DNA of 64,000 bases from Maritimibacter sp. 55A14. Its GTDB lineage: Bacteria; Pseudomonadota; Alphaproteobacteria; Rhodobacterales; Rhodobacteraceae. The position numbers were made by a program, and so were the translations under genes. This document shows, in pieces, positions 43,655 to 52,199 of this stretch. Each line of letters opens with the position of its first letter. Position 1 is the stretch's first letter. The stretch is taken from contig NZ_QEYE01000006.1 in NCBI RefSeq assembly GCF_003122205.1, positions 124,001-188,000 on the forward strand. Reading direction: 5' to 3'. The notes beneath the pieces are model-generated. The model searched no databases, was not told the origin of the DNA, and saw only the letters and a program-made list of their open reading frames with translations.

Positions 43655-44874
43655 TCCTGCCCGGAACTCTCTTGCGCAGGCGCCTCAGTGGAGAGCGCCG
43701 CGCCGATCGCGGCTTCGAACTCGGCTTTCAGAAGCTCGATATCCTCGATGCCGACGGAGATACGGAAGAACCCCTCGGTCATTCCCAGCGCATCGCGCTC
43801 CGCCGGTCGCAGGCCCCGGTGCGACGAGCTTGCGGGATGCGAGAGCGTGGTGGCCACATCCCCCAGCGTCGGCGCGAAGGCGATATTCCCGGCCGCGCGC
43901 ACCAGACGGTTGGCCACCTCGCGCCCGCCGGGAACCCGGAACGAGACGATATTGCCGAACATGCCCGCGAAAAGCCTGTTGGCGCGCGCGTGATCGGGAT
44001 GACGCATGAGGCCGGGATAGATCACCTCCTTCACCCCGTCGAGGCTGTCGAGAAACTCCGCAAGCTCCGCGGCGTTTTCCTGCGCGCGGTCGTAGCGCAG
44101 CGCGAAACTGTGCAGGCCGCGCTCCGCCAGCCAGCAGTCGTAGGGGCTGGGCGTGAAGCCCCATGTGGTCGCGGTATCGCGGATCTCCCCGCGCAACTCC
44201 GGATCGCGGGCCGCGACATAGCCCAGCGTCGCGTCCGAATGCCCCGCCAGGAGCTTGGTGACGGAGTGAAAGAGGATATCCGCGCCATGCTCGAACGGGC
44301 GGAAGGCGCGCGGGGTGGTGAAGGTGTTGTCGACCACCAGAAGCACCTCCTCGCGCGCCGCGATCTCGGCGATGGCAGGGATGTCGGCCACGCGCAGGGT
44401 GGGGTTCGATACGGTCTCGACCACGATCATCCGCGTCTCGGGGCGGATCGCGTCGGCAATGGATTGCGGGTCGGTCGGGTCGGCCAGGCTGACGCCGAAA
44501 CCCATCCGCGGCAATTCCTGGCGCAGCATCCGCATCGACCTGCCGTAGAGCTGGTTGCCTCCGATCACGTGATCGCCCTCGATCAGAACGCCCATCAGGA
44601 TGGCCGAGAGCGCCGCCATGCCCGAACCGGTGAGCAGGCCGTCCTCCGCCCCTTCGAGCCAGTCGATCTTGGCGGCCAGCACATCGGCGTTCGGGTGGCC
44701 TTCGCGCGCATAGGTGTGGCCGGGCACCCGGCCCTCGTAGATCGCGTCAAGCTCGTCGGGGCTTTCGGTTGTATAGACGACGGAGGGCTCAAGCGGCGTG
44801 ACCAGCGGTCGGCTGGCGCTGCGCGCAAGGCGCGTCCGTCTGACGACGGACCTGCTGTCCTCGAAATTCCCCAT
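43651..44874 (-). CDS. Cys/Met metabolism PLP-dependent enzyme (cystathionine lyase/synthase family)
   Basis: 407-residue fold-type I PLP enzyme. SGMAALSAIL (phosphate grip), TVSNPTLRVADIPAIAE, VVDNTFTTPRAFRPFEHGAD, PLP-lysine in FHSVTKLLAGHSDATLGYVA (~210), and C-terminal TLGDVATTLSHPASSSHRGL plus GFFRISVGIEDIELL. These are shared by cystathionine beta/gamma-lyase, cystathionine gamma-synthase and methionine gamma-lyase, so the exact reaction is open. ATG 44874 has GGGGAAG 6 bases upstream; a GTG at 44880 is the alternative. Confidence 0.88.
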   Translation of the reverse strand: MGNFEDSRSVVRRTRLARSASRPLVTPLEPSVVYTTESPDELDAIYEGRVPGHTYAREGHPNADVLAAKIDWLEGAEDGLLTGSGMAALSAILMGVLIEGDHVIGGNQLYGRSMRMLRQELPRMGFGVSLADPTDPQSIADAIRPETRMIVVETVSNPTLRVADIPAIAEIAAREEVLLVVDNTFTTPRAFRPFEHGADILFHSVTKLLAGHSDATLGYVAARDPELRGEIRDTATTWGFTPSPYDCWLAERGLHSFALRYDRAQENAAELAEFLDSLDGVKEVIYPGLMRHPDHARANRLFAGMFGNIVSFRVPGGREVANRLVRAAGNIAFAPTLGDVATTLSHPASSSHRGLRPAERDALGMTEGFFRISVGIEDIELLKAEFEAAIGAALSTEAPAQESSGQD

Positions 44875-45058
44875 GCTCACTTCCCCAAGCAGCTAGCCAA
44901 GTAATGACCATGCTGCCGCATTCCTGACAAGGAAAATCCACAAAGCGAAAAGACAACCAAGCGCAGTTTCTGAAATTGTAGCACAGCCAGAAACTATGGG
45001 TGCAATAGATCGGGGACCGCATTGCGATTGTGTCGAAAATGGGGCGAATGCCGTCTTG

Positions 45059-45087
45059 ATTGCGCCATTTTCTTCAGGGGGCGCAAT
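45059..45087. repeat. Inverted repeat upstream of the PLP enzyme
   Basis: ATTGCGCC (45059-45066) and GGCGCAAT (45080-45087), 13-nt loop, in the 227-bp gap 44875-45101. The gap also holds a possible minus-strand promoter (TTGCAC and TACAAT, 19 bp apart, -10 at 44980-44975). A regulatory dyad is possible. Confidence 0.3.
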
Positions 45088-45101
45088 ACAATTTTGACGC
45101 G

Positions 45102-45133
45102 AGAAAACGCCGGGCGGTTTCCCGCCCGGCGTT
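45102..45133 (-). terminator. Intrinsic terminator after the alanine/glycine symporter gene
   Basis: Perfect 12-bp stem AACGCCGGGCGG/CCGCCCGGCGTT (45106-45117 and 45122-45133), 4-nt loop, followed on the minus strand by TTTTCTC. It starts 24 bp after the symporter stop. Confidence 0.85.
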
Positions 45134-45156
45134 CATTTTCCGTCAATCCGGTCAGA

Positions 45157-46710
45157 TCAGGCGAACTTCCTGATCTCGCCCGATTTCAGGCGCGACACGT
45201 AGCTGTTCAGCTCGCGCTTGACGATCGGCATCAGGAAATAGAGCCCGATGATATTGACCACCGCCATCGCGAAGATCGCCGCGTCGGAGAAGTCGATGAC
45301 CGGGCCCAGATTGGCCGCGGCGCCGATCACCACGAAGACGCAGAAAATCACCTTGAAGACCAGTTCCGTCGTCTCGCCCTCGCCGAAGAGGAAGGTCCAG
45401 GCCTTCAGCCCGTAATAGGACCACGAGATCATGGTGGAGAAGGCGAAGAGCACGACCGCCAGCGCCAGCACATAGGGGAACCAGCTTATGGCGCTGCCGA
45501 AGGCGGCGGAGGTCAGGCTGACGCCCGAATTGCCGTCCACGGTCTGGATCATGGTGCCGGCTTCGTTCAGCAGGTAATTGCCATCCGGTCCGGCCACGAG
45601 CTGACCAGTGATGATGATCACCAGCGCCGTCATGGTGCAGATCACCACGGTGTCGATGAAGGGCTCCAGAAGCGACACGAAACCTTCGGTGATGGGCTCC
45701 TTGGTGCGCACCGCCGAGTGAGCGATCGCGGCCGAGCCGACGCCCGCCTCGTTGGAGAAGGCCGCCCGTTTGAAGCCCTGGATCAGCGCGCCGACAAAAC
45801 CACCCGCCACACCGAGCCCGGTGAAGGCGCCCTCGAAGATCTGCCCGAAAGCCCAGCCGATATGGTTGTAGTTGACCGCGAGGATGATCAGCGCCGCGCC
45901 GACATAGAGGATGCCCATGAAGGGCACGACCTTCTCGGTCACCCGTGCGATGGACTTGATCCCGCCGACGATCACCGCGAAGACCACCGCGGCGAAGACC
46001 AGTCCGGTGATCCAGCCCGGATAGTCTCCGACGATCCCCGAGATCTGCTGATGCGCCTGGTTGGCCTGGAACATGTTGCCGCCGCCCAGGGCGCCGAGGA
46101 TGCAGAAGACCGAGAACATGACCGCCAGCACCTTGCCGCCGGGCAGTCCGCGTTCGGCGAAGCCCTTGGTCAGGTAGTACATCGGGCCGCCGGAGACCCG
46201 GCCGTCCTCATACTCGTTGCGGTATTTCACGCCCAGAGTGCATTCGGTGAATTTCGACGCCATGCCCATGAGGCCCGCGAGGATCATCCAGAATGTGGCC
46301 CCCGGCCCGCCGATGCCCACGGCCACCGCCACGCCGGCGATGTTGCCCAGGCCGACCGTGCCCGACAGCGCCGTGGCCAGCGCCTGGAAATGGCTGACCT
46401 CGCCGGCATCGTCGGGATCGGAATAGTCGCCCTTGACCAGCGCGATAGCATGGCCCACCGCGCGGAACTGCACGAAACCGAAATAGAGTGTGAAGACCGT
46501 CGCGCCGATAACCAGCCAGGCCACGATCCAGGGGAAGGTGGTGCCGGGGAACGGTGCGAAGATCAGGTTGACGAACCAGCCCGTGGAACTGGAGAAGATC
46601 TGGTTCACCTTGTCATCGAGGTCGCCGGGTTGCGCCTGCGCTATACCGCTGAGTGCGAGAAGCGCCGGACCGGCGGCCAGCACCGCCCTGTTGAATGAAT
46701 TGTTTTTCAT
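45157..46710 (-). CDS. Alanine/glycine:cation symporter family protein (AGCS)
   Basis: 517-residue sodium-coupled amino-acid carrier with about eleven membrane helices. AGCS marks: ALSGTVGLGNIAGVAVAVGI, GGPGATFWMILAGLMGMASK, FTECTLGVKYR, RVSGGPMYYL, KRAAFSNEAGVGSAAIAHSA. An unusual N terminus (NRAVLAAGPALLALSGIAQAQ) looks like a cleavable signal peptide before the usual start. GAGAGGAC lies upstream of ATG 46710. The UspA gene is 14 bp upstream and co-transcribed; an Lrp regulator is divergent. Confidence 0.93.
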   Translation of the reverse strand: MKNNSFNRAVLAAGPALLALSGIAQAQPGDLDDKVNQIFSSSTGWFVNLIFAPFPGTTFPWIVAWLVIGATVFTLYFGFVQFRAVGHAIALVKGDYSDPDDAGEVSHFQALATALSGTVGLGNIAGVAVAVGIGGPGATFWMILAGLMGMASKFTECTLGVKYRNEYEDGRVSGGPMYYLTKGFAERGLPGGKVLAVMFSVFCILGALGGGNMFQANQAHQQISGIVGDYPGWITGLVFAAVVFAVIVGGIKSIARVTEKVVPFMGILYVGAALIILAVNYNHIGWAFGQIFEGAFTGLGVAGGFVGALIQGFKRAAFSNEAGVGSAAIAHSAVRTKEPITEGFVSLLEPFIDTVVICTMTALVIIITGQLVAGPDGNYLLNEAGTMIQTVDGNSGVSLTSAAFGSAISWFPYVLALAVVLFAFSTMISWSYYGLKAWTFLFGEGETTELVFKVIFCVFVVIGAAANLGPVIDFSDAAIFAMAVVNIIGLYFLMPIVKRELNSYVSRLKSGEIRKFA

Positions 46711-46724
46711 GATTTTGTCCTCTC

Positions 46725-47159
46725 TCACGGCACGATGGTACAGGCGACCGGGGACGCCTGTGCGAGCGAGCTTGCGACCGACCCGAAGACCCGTGCCGCC
46801 ACCCCGGCGGCGCCGGTGCGCCCCAGGATGATCTGGTTGGCATTCTTCTTCTCGGCGATATCGATCAGCGTATCGGCCACATTGCCGTATCGGATCACCG
46901 CCTCGACCTCGATGCCCTTCTTCCTGGTCGCGACGACGACCGGGTCGAGGAGGGCCGTCTTGGCGCGGTCCATTTCCTCGGTCCGGCGCTTGTGCCGTTC
47001 CTCCAGTTCGGTCGGCGTGAGAAAGCTGTACGGCGACCATTCCAGAACATGCGCGATCAGCAGACTGGCACCCGTCGGCCGGGCCCGTTCGATCGCGAAA
47101 TCCAGCGCCTTCTGGCTTGCCGGACTGTCGTCATAGGCGACGACATAGAGATCAGACAT
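46725..47159 (-). CDS. Universal stress protein UspA family
   Basis: 144-residue cytosolic protein. Rossmann-like Usp fold with VVAYDDSPASQKALDFAIER at the start and the nucleotide-binding loop IILGRTGAAGVAARVFGSVA at the end (G-x2-G-x9-G pattern), so probably ATP-binding. ATG 47159 follows GGAAGGAAACGC; GTG-type start 47174 is less likely. It precedes the AGCS symporter by 14 bp, a linkage seen elsewhere where Usp proteins accompany transporters. Divergent from lrp. Confidence 0.88.
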   Translation of the reverse strand: MSDLYVVAYDDSPASQKALDFAIERARPTGASLLIAHVLEWSPYSFLTPTELEERHKRRTEEMDRAKTALLDPVVVATRKKGIEVEAVIRYGNVADTLIDIAEKKNANQIILGRTGAAGVAARVFGSVASSLAQASPVACTIVP

Positions 47160-47261
47160 TGCGTTTCCTTCCATTTCCCTGTTCGCGCCCCGCGTGAGCG
47201 GGACAGGAAAACGTTAGCCCAGAACCCGCAACAAGGGTTTCGAAGTTTTCTGTTGAAGTTG

Positions 47262-47276
47262 GAAAATTTTCGAAAA
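47262..47276. promoter_or_regulatory. Overlapping AT-rich palindromes in the usp/lrp divergent region
   Basis: GAAAATTTTC (47262-47271) and TTTTCGAAAA (47267-47276) are two overlapping perfect 10-bp palindromes within an unusually AT-rich tract between divergent usp-AGCS and lrp. Lrp-type proteins bind such AT-rich dyads, so this is a good candidate for autoregulation and control of the symporter. Confidence 0.45.
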
Positions 47277-47314
47277 TAATGAGCGTATATCTGAATTTTT
47301 ACGGAAAATTTTTA

Positions 47315-47779
47315 ATGGACCGCCTCAACACGAAAATTCTTTCAGAACTTCAACGGGACAGCAATACATCTCTCGCGATCTTGTCCGAACGGATCGGCCT
47401 GTCCTTGTCGGCCTGCCACAGGCGCATCAAGGCGCTGGAGACCGAGGGCGTGATCCGGGGTTATTCGGCACGTCTCGACCGTGCGCGAATGGGGCTGGAG
47501 ATGCAGGTTTTCATCGAGGTGAAGCTCGTCTCGCAGCGCAGCAGCGACCTCAGCGCCTTCGAGGGCGCCGTCGCGGCCATGCCGGAGGTTCTGGAATGCC
47601 ATATGATCTCGGGCGACTTCGACTATATCATGCGCGTCGCGGCCCGGAACACGGCAGGTTACGAGCAGCTTTACCGCCAGAGGCTCAGCCAGCTTCCCTC
47701 GGTCAGCCAGATGCGAACGCTGATGAGCCTCTCGACCGTCAAGGAATTCAGCGGCTTTCACCTCGACGGGCTGGACTGA
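47315..47779 (+). CDS. Lrp/AsnC family transcriptional regulator
   Basis: 154 residues. N-terminal AsnC helix-turn-helix ([20 protein letters not shown] then [20 protein letters not shown]), followed by an RAM/AsnC effector domain (~65-150) with [23 protein letters not shown] 47315 has ACGGAAAA upstream; a start at 47279 would add 12 AT-rich-coded residues. Divergent from uspA-AGCS, so it probably controls amino-acid symport. Confidence 0.92.
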   Translation: MDRLNTKILSELQRDSNTSLAILSERIGLSLSACHRRIKALETEGVIRGYSARLDRARMGLEMQVFIEVKLVSQRSSDLSAFEGAVAAMPEVLECHMISGDFDYIMRVAARNTAGYEQLYRQRLSQLPSVSQMRTLMSLSTVKEFSGFHLDGLD

Positions 47780-47874
47780 CCGCTGCCCCGCCTGCCGCCC
47801 GCCTGCCCGATTGTAACTTGGGCGCAATCGCCGTATCAACGCGCCATGTTTCAACCGCTGACGGTCCCTGCCCC

Positions 47875-48567
47875 ATGTCCATGCTGAGCACCTTCATCAA
47901 GCCCATGCACCCCGAGGGACGGCGGTTCGTGGGAATATTCGCCGCCGCCACGGTCCTGCTCTTCCTGATCTGGGATCCGCTGGGCTGGATCGGGCTGGGT
48001 CTGACGGTCTGGTGCTATTATTTCTTCCGCGACCCGCCGCGCACGACGCCGGTCCGTCCCGGTCTCGTCATCAGCCCCGCCGACGGGGTCGTCTCGCTGA
48101 TCGAGCCGGCCATACCGCCGGCGGAACTGGGCATGGGCCCCGAGGCGCTCACCCGTGTCAGTGTCTTCATGAATGTCTTCAACTGCCATGTGAACCGCGC
48201 CCCTGTCGAAGGCCGCGTGACCGCCGTGGCCTATCGTCCGGGCGCCTTCTTCAACGCTTCGCTCGACAAGGCGTCCGAGCGCAACGAGCGTAACAGCCTG
48301 TGCATCGAGATGGACGACGGCCGCCAGATCGCGGTGGTCCAGATCGCCGGGCTTGTGGCGCGCCGCATCGTCTGCTGGACCGAGACCGGGCGCAGTATCG
48401 GGGCGGGCGAACGCTTCGGGCTGATCCGCTTCGGCTCGCGCGTCGATGTCTACCTGCCGCAGGGGATCGACCCGCTGGTCGCCGTCGGACAGGCGATGAT
48501 CGCCGGCGAGACGGTCATCGCCGATCTGGCCTCGGACGAAGGGCAGCGCCATGCCCGGACTCACTGA
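47875..48567 (+). CDS. psd: Phosphatidylserine decarboxylase proenzyme (small form)
   Basis: 230-residue membrane-associated enzyme converting phosphatidylserine to phosphatidylethanolamine. Two N-terminal hydrophobic segments (~18-50), [54 protein letters not shown] and the self-cleavage site [14 protein letters not shown], where the Gly-Ser bond is cut to give the pyruvoyl group. This is the short class found in alphaproteobacteria. ATGs at 47875 and 47881 are both possible. It overlaps pssA by 17 bases. Confidence 0.94.
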   Translation: MSMLSTFIKPMHPEGRRFVGIFAAATVLLFLIWDPLGWIGLGLTVWCYYFFRDPPRTTPVRPGLVISPADGVVSLIEPAIPPAELGMGPEALTRVSVFMNVFNCHVNRAPVEGRVTAVAYRPGAFFNASLDKASERNERNSLCIEMDDGRQIAVVQIAGLVARRIVCWTETGRSIGAGERFGLIRFGSRVDVYLPQGIDPLVAVGQAMIAGETVIADLASDEGQRHARTH

Positions 48568-49318
48568 CGGCGGGGAGAAGCCGCCGCGCCGGTCGCGGCG
48601 CGAGCTGCCGCTCTTCCAGTTCATTCCGAACCTGGTCACGGTTGGCGCGATCTGCGCCGGGCTGACGGCCATCCGCTTCGCGGCGGGCGGGAATTTCGGC
48701 GTGGCGGTGCAACTCGTTCTGCTGGCGGCGCTGCTCGACGGGCTCGACGGCCATCTGGCGCGGCTGCTGCGCAGCGAATCCGCACTGGGGGCTGAGCTGG
48801 ATTCGCTCGCGGACTTCCTGAGCTTCGGCGTGGCGCCTGCGCTGCTGATGTATTTCTGGGCCTTCGGCGAGATGCGCAACGCAGGATGGATCGCGGTGGT
48901 GATCTATGCGCTCTGCTGCGTGCTGCGGCTGGCGCGGTTCAATGTCAGCTCCAAGTCCAAACCCAAGGGCCTTCCCGACAAGCATTTCACCGGCGTCCCC
49001 TCGCCAGCCGGTGCCTGTCTGGTGCTGCTGCCGATCTTCCTGTGGTTCATGCTGGGCGAGGATATCCGCCTGCCACGCGGGATCATCGCGCTGCACATGG
49101 TAGGTGTGGGGCTTCTGATGATCAGCCGCATCCCCACATATTCGCTGAAATCGCTTAATATCCGGCGCGAGCATGTGCCGTATCTCTATATCGGCTTCGT
49201 CTGCTTTCTGGCCGCGCTCCTGAGCTTTCCCTGGGCGATGCTGGTGGCGCTCGACATCGCCTATCTTGGTTCGGTGGTCTGGACCTGGCGGCGGGTCAAG
49301 CCCGCACCGTCTGCCTAG
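48551..49318 (+). CDS. pssA: CDP-diacylglycerol--serine O-phosphatidyltransferase
   Basis: 255-residue integral membrane enzyme making phosphatidylserine, feeding psd. CDP-alcohol phosphotransferase motif [20 protein letters not shown] then AELDSLADF (DG-x2-AR-x8-G-x3-D-x3-D), several hydrophobic helices, and [20 protein letters not shown] typical of the bacterial PssA class. Starts inside the psd 3' end. The psd-pssA pair gives the full route to phosphatidylethanolamine. Confidence 0.95.
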   Translation: MPGLTDGGEKPPRRSRRELPLFQFIPNLVTVGAICAGLTAIRFAAGGNFGVAVQLVLLAALLDGLDGHLARLLRSESALGAELDSLADFLSFGVAPALLMYFWAFGEMRNAGWIAVVIYALCCVLRLARFNVSSKSKPKGLPDKHFTGVPSPAGACLVLLPIFLWFMLGEDIRLPRGIIALHMVGVGLLMISRIPTYSLKSLNIRREHVPYLYIGFVCFLAALLSFPWAMLVALDIAYLGSVVWTWRRVKPAPSA

Positions 49319-49321
49319 GAC

Positions 49322-50149
49322 TCACTCCAGGAACGCCTTCACCGCGCGTTCCAGGAAACCCATGCGGAAACTGTGCCCGCCGGGCCAGAGACAAAGCTCC
49401 AGCCGCTGCTCCCTGTCATTGGCATAGGTCTCGCATTCCAGATCGCCCGCGCGCTTCCACCCGTCGGGCGTGAATCCCCCGGTCTCGCGCATCATCTCGA
49501 TGGCCTTCCGCACATCGCCCTGATGCGTCTCGGCGATCGGCCGGCCACCCAGCGGCACGACCGGGTCCTCGGTGCCGTGGTAGTGGATCAGGTCGACGCC
49601 CCCGCCTGGACAGCTCTGCGGGACCGGGCGCCAGAACGTGCCGGACATCGGTGCGAACCCGGCGAAGGACGCGGCCCGGTGGCAGGCAAGGTACCAGGTC
49701 ATCATCCCGCCCGCCGAGAAGCCCGAGGCGACCAGCCGGTCCGGGTCGATGCCGTGGCGGGTCTTCAGATCAGCGATGACCGCGTCGATATAGGCGAGCT
49801 CATTTACCCCCTCGACCTCGTTATGGGCCGGCGCATGGGGCAACGCCCAGTCGTGCCCGGCGGCGTTGAGCGCGACCAGCGCCAGTCCCAGCCCGTTCGC
49901 GAGCCGGATCAGACTGCGGTTGCGCATCACCCCGGCGGAGGAGCCGCGATAGCCATGCGCGAAAAGGATGGCCCCCAGCGGCTTGCCCGGCGCGGGGGCC
50001 TTGGGAAGCACGATGCGGTAGTCTCGCGCGCCGATCCGGCAATCGCTGTCGGGCGTGCCGCAGGCCAAGGCCGTCCCGGCTCCGCCCCCGGACAAGAGCG
50101 CACAGAGAAGCAGGGAATGGGCGAAACGGAACGGCAGGCGACGAATCAT
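49322..50149 (-). CDS. Polyhydroxybutyrate depolymerase-like esterase (LpqC family)
   Basis: 275-residue exported alpha/beta-hydrolase. Signal peptide LPFRFAHSLLLCALLSGGGA cut before ACGTPDS. Oxyanion-loop region AILFAHGYRGSSAGVM, nucleophile GFSAGGMMTWYLAC, acidic residue in HYHGTEDPVVPLGG and catalytic His in LWPGGHSFRMG. Two Cys pairs fit a secreted protein. ATG 50149 has GGAGTGCC upstream. The family covers PHB depolymerases and feruloyl esterases; substrate is unknown. Convergent with pssA, 3 bp apart. Confidence 0.86.
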   Translation of the reverse strand: MIRRLPFRFAHSLLLCALLSGGGAGTALACGTPDSDCRIGARDYRIVLPKAPAPGKPLGAILFAHGYRGSSAGVMRNRSLIRLANGLGLALVALNAAGHDWALPHAPAHNEVEGVNELAYIDAVIADLKTRHGIDPDRLVASGFSAGGMMTWYLACHRAASFAGFAPMSGTFWRPVPQSCPGGGVDLIHYHGTEDPVVPLGGRPIAETHQGDVRKAIEMMRETGGFTPDGWKRAGDLECETYANDREQRLELCLWPGGHSFRMGFLERAVKAFLE

Positions 50150-50237
50150 GGGGCACTCCGGGATCAGGAACGAAGCGCAGCCTGACACGGCCTGGCGGCA
50201 GGTCCAGCCACCCCTACGAAAGAGTGATCGCTGCGCC

Positions 50238-51797
50238 TCAGCGGCCCTTGAAGAGACCGCCCAGAACGCCGCGCAGAATAGTGCGCCCCGCGCTCGAGCC
50301 CAGCGAGCGCGCCAGCGACTTCGCGAAGGCGGTGCCGACGGAATCGCTGCGCGAGCGCCGCGCGGTCGAGCGGCTGACCTTCTTGCCGGTGTAGCGCCGC
50401 GCGGTCTTGAACTCGCGCTGTTCGATCGGCGCGTCCTCCTCCGCCGCCTCGGCCTCGGCCGCGGCGCGGGCGGCCTCCGCGGCGCGGGCGGCCAGGACCT
50501 CATGCGCCGATTGCCGCTCCACCGTGATGTCATATTTCCCGGCAAATGGCGAGGCGGCGATTACGTCCGCCCGCTCGGCATCCGTAATCGGCCCGAGTTG
50601 CGACGAGGGCGGGCGGATCAGCGTGCGCTCCACCATGCCCGGCACGCCCTTCGCCTCCAGCAGCGAGGTCACGGCCTCGCCCACGCCGACCTCACGGATC
50701 GCCGCTTCGGTGTCGAAACGCGGGTTGCCGCGATAGGTCTGTGCGGCTGCGCGGAGCTCGCGCTGGTCACGCCCGGTATAGGCGCGCAGCGCGTGCTGGA
50801 TCCGGTTGCCGAGCTGGCCCAGGATGTCCTCGGGGACGTCGCCGGGGCTCTGGGTGATGAAATAGACGCCGACGCCCTTGGACCGGATCAGCCGCGCCAC
50901 CTGCTCCACCTTGTCTACCAGCGCGTCGGGCGCGTCGTCGAAGAGCAGATGCGCCTCGTCGAAGAAGAAGACCAGCCGTGGCTTCTCGGGGTCGCCTACC
51001 TCCGGCAGCGACTCGAAAAGCTCCGAGAGCAGCCACAGAAGGAAGGTCGCATAGAGCCGCGGCGCACGCATCAGCCGGTCCGCCGCCAGGATGTTGATCC
51101 GCCCGCGCCCGTCGAGGTCGGTCGCCATAATGTCCCCGAGGTCGAGCGCCGGTTCGCCGAAAAACTGCGCCGCGCCCTGGTTTTCCAGCACCAGGAGCCG
51201 GCGCTGAATCGCGCCCACTGAACTGGTGGCCACGTTTCCGTAACGCAGCGAGAGCTCGCCGCGATTTTCGCCCACCCAGGTTAGCAGCGCCTGCAAATCC
51301 TTTAGATCGAGCAGCGCCAGCCCTTCCTCGTCGGCGACGCGGAAGGCCACGTTCAGAACCCCTTCCTGCACCTCGCTCAATTCCAGCAGGCGCGAGAGCA
51401 GCAGCGGCCCCATCTCGGCCACCGTGGTGCGCACCGGATGGCCTTTCTCGCCGTAGAGATCCCAGAAGGTCACTGGAAAGGCGTCATAGACATAGTCCTG
51501 CGCGAAGCCGATCGTGACGGCGCGTTTGAGGAAGGCGTCGTGAAGTTTGAACTCCGCCGACCCGGCCCGCGCCAGCCCGGAAAGGTCGCCCTTCACGTCC
51601 GACAGGAAGACCGGCACGCCACGCGCCGAGAAACTTTCGGCCAGAATCTGGAGCGTCACCGTCTTGCCGGTGCCTGTCGCACCGGCGATCAGCCCGTGCC
51701 GGTTGGCATATTTCGAAAGAAGAATCTGCGGCGCCGCGTAATCCGCGCCCCCGCCACCGACGAAAATCCGAGACACATCCACGATCCAACGCTCCAT
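50238..51797 (-). CDS. HerA-like/DUF853 ATPase
   Basis: 519-residue P-loop ATPase of the HerA/FtsK superfamily annotated as DUF853 'helicase HerA-like'. Walker [19 protein letters not shown] (~36-50), [16 protein letters not shown], Walker [21 protein letters not shown], sensor [20 protein letters not shown] and a [12 protein letters not shown] segment. The C-terminal ~100 residues are basic with an alanine/glutamate-rich helix (~425-450). Role is not established; no NurA nuclease is beside it. Its start borders the intergenic RNA region. Confidence 0.9.
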   Translation of the reverse strand: MERWIVDVSRIFVGGGGADYAAPQILLSKYANRHGLIAGATGTGKTVTLQILAESFSARGVPVFLSDVKGDLSGLARAGSAEFKLHDAFLKRAVTIGFAQDYVYDAFPVTFWDLYGEKGHPVRTTVAEMGPLLLSRLLELSEVQEGVLNVAFRVADEEGLALLDLKDLQALLTWVGENRGELSLRYGNVATSSVGAIQRRLLVLENQGAAQFFGEPALDLGDIMATDLDGRGRINILAADRLMRAPRLYATFLLWLLSELFESLPEVGDPEKPRLVFFFDEAHLLFDDAPDALVDKVEQVARLIRSKGVGVYFITQSPGDVPEDILGQLGNRIQHALRAYTGRDQRELRAAAQTYRGNPRFDTEAAIREVGVGEAVTSLLEAKGVPGMVERTLIRPPSSQLGPITDAERADVIAASPFAGKYDITVERQSAHEVLAARAAEAARAAAEAEAAEEDAPIEQREFKTARRYTGKKVSRSTARRSRSDSVGTAFAKSLARSLGSSAGRTILRGVLGGLFKGR

Positions 51798-51832
51798 TCA
51801 AGATCCCTCTGCCCGCAGAATACAATCTTAAC

Positions 51833-51932
51833 CGGAATGCGCCATGCTGGTCTGGCCGTGCCGGGCCAGCGATGATCCGGCCGGCGTTTCCTCCCTGTCG
51901 GACTGGCCGTATCTTCGGATACGGCCTTTTTT
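51833..51932 (+). ncRNA. Candidate small RNA 1 (about 100 nt) ending at terminator T1
   Basis: A plus-strand unit in the 402-bp gap between the divergent HerA-like and IalB genes. It holds a hairpin CTGGCC/GGCCAG (51852-51869), an unpaired CU-rich stretch GTTTCCTCCCTGTCGG with anti-Shine-Dalgarno CCTCC, and terminator T1. A weak TACAAT (51821-51826) could be the -10, placing the start near 51833, but the -35 is poor; the 5' end is uncertain. No coding region supports T1. Confidence 0.45.
51905..51932 (+). terminator. Intrinsic terminator T1
   Basis: Perfect 9-bp stem GGCCGTATC/GATACGGCC with a TTCG tetraloop, followed by six T (51927-51932). One of the strongest intrinsic terminators in the window, on the plus strand, with no protein gene ending before it. 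Confidence 0.88.
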
Positions 51933-51961
51933 CGGGCGGACGCGAAGCGCAGCAACAAGTG

Positions 51962-51990
51962 TTGATTCCCGAAGGGAAGTATCCTAGCAT
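51962..51990 (+). promoter_or_regulatory. Candidate promoter of small RNA 2
   Basis: TTGATT (51962-51967) and TAGCAT (51985-51990), 17 bp apart, each 4 of 6 to consensus. Located between T1 and T2 with nothing else to drive. Predicted start near 51998. Confidence 0.4.
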
Positions 51991-51997
51991 CCGACGC

Positions 51998-52065
51998 AAT
52001 GACGAAGTCGGCCAGTCCGACAGGGAGAACAGAATTCTGAAAAGGGGCCTCAGGGCCCCTTTTTT
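51998..52065 (+). ncRNA. Candidate small RNA 2 (about 68 nt) ending at terminator T2
   Basis: Unit made of the 51962-51990 promoter, a 5-bp hairpin GTCGG/CCGAC (52007-52021), the palindrome AGAATTCT and terminator T2. Its 5' part contains the 19-nt exact complement of candidate 1 (52009-52027, including GACAGGGAG), so it could bind that RNA as a sponge, or the two could form one long hairpin on read-through. Confidence 0.45.
52040..52065 (+). terminator. Intrinsic terminator T2
   Basis: Perfect 10-bp stem AAAAGGGGCC/GGCCCCTTTT (52040-52049 and 52054-52063), loop TCAG, with six T at 52060-52065. It would also work on the minus strand (four T). IalB starts 134 bp further on. Confidence 0.85.
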
Positions 52066-52199
52066 CCGTTCCGGGCAAAAGCGGCGGATTCCGGCGAAAC
52101 GCACTGTCCCCGGCCGCGATCAATAATTCGCGTCTGGCCGCAGGAAGGACCGCGTGATAAAGGCTCTGACGACGCCAAATCAAACTTCAGGGAAGACGA

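Larger units (their letters stand above)
51891..52027. repeat. 19-bp perfect inverted repeat spanning T1
   Basis: CTCCCTGTCGGACTGGCCG (51891-51909) is the exact reverse complement of 52009-52027. The left arm ends inside the T1 stem; the right arm lies inside small RNA candidate 2. The arms are 99 bp apart. Confidence 0.9.

Noticed and set aside
51872-52126. 84-codon plus-strand frame in the HerA-like/IalB gap
   Set aside because: It would read through both intrinsic terminators T1 and T2 and has no ribosome-binding site or family match.
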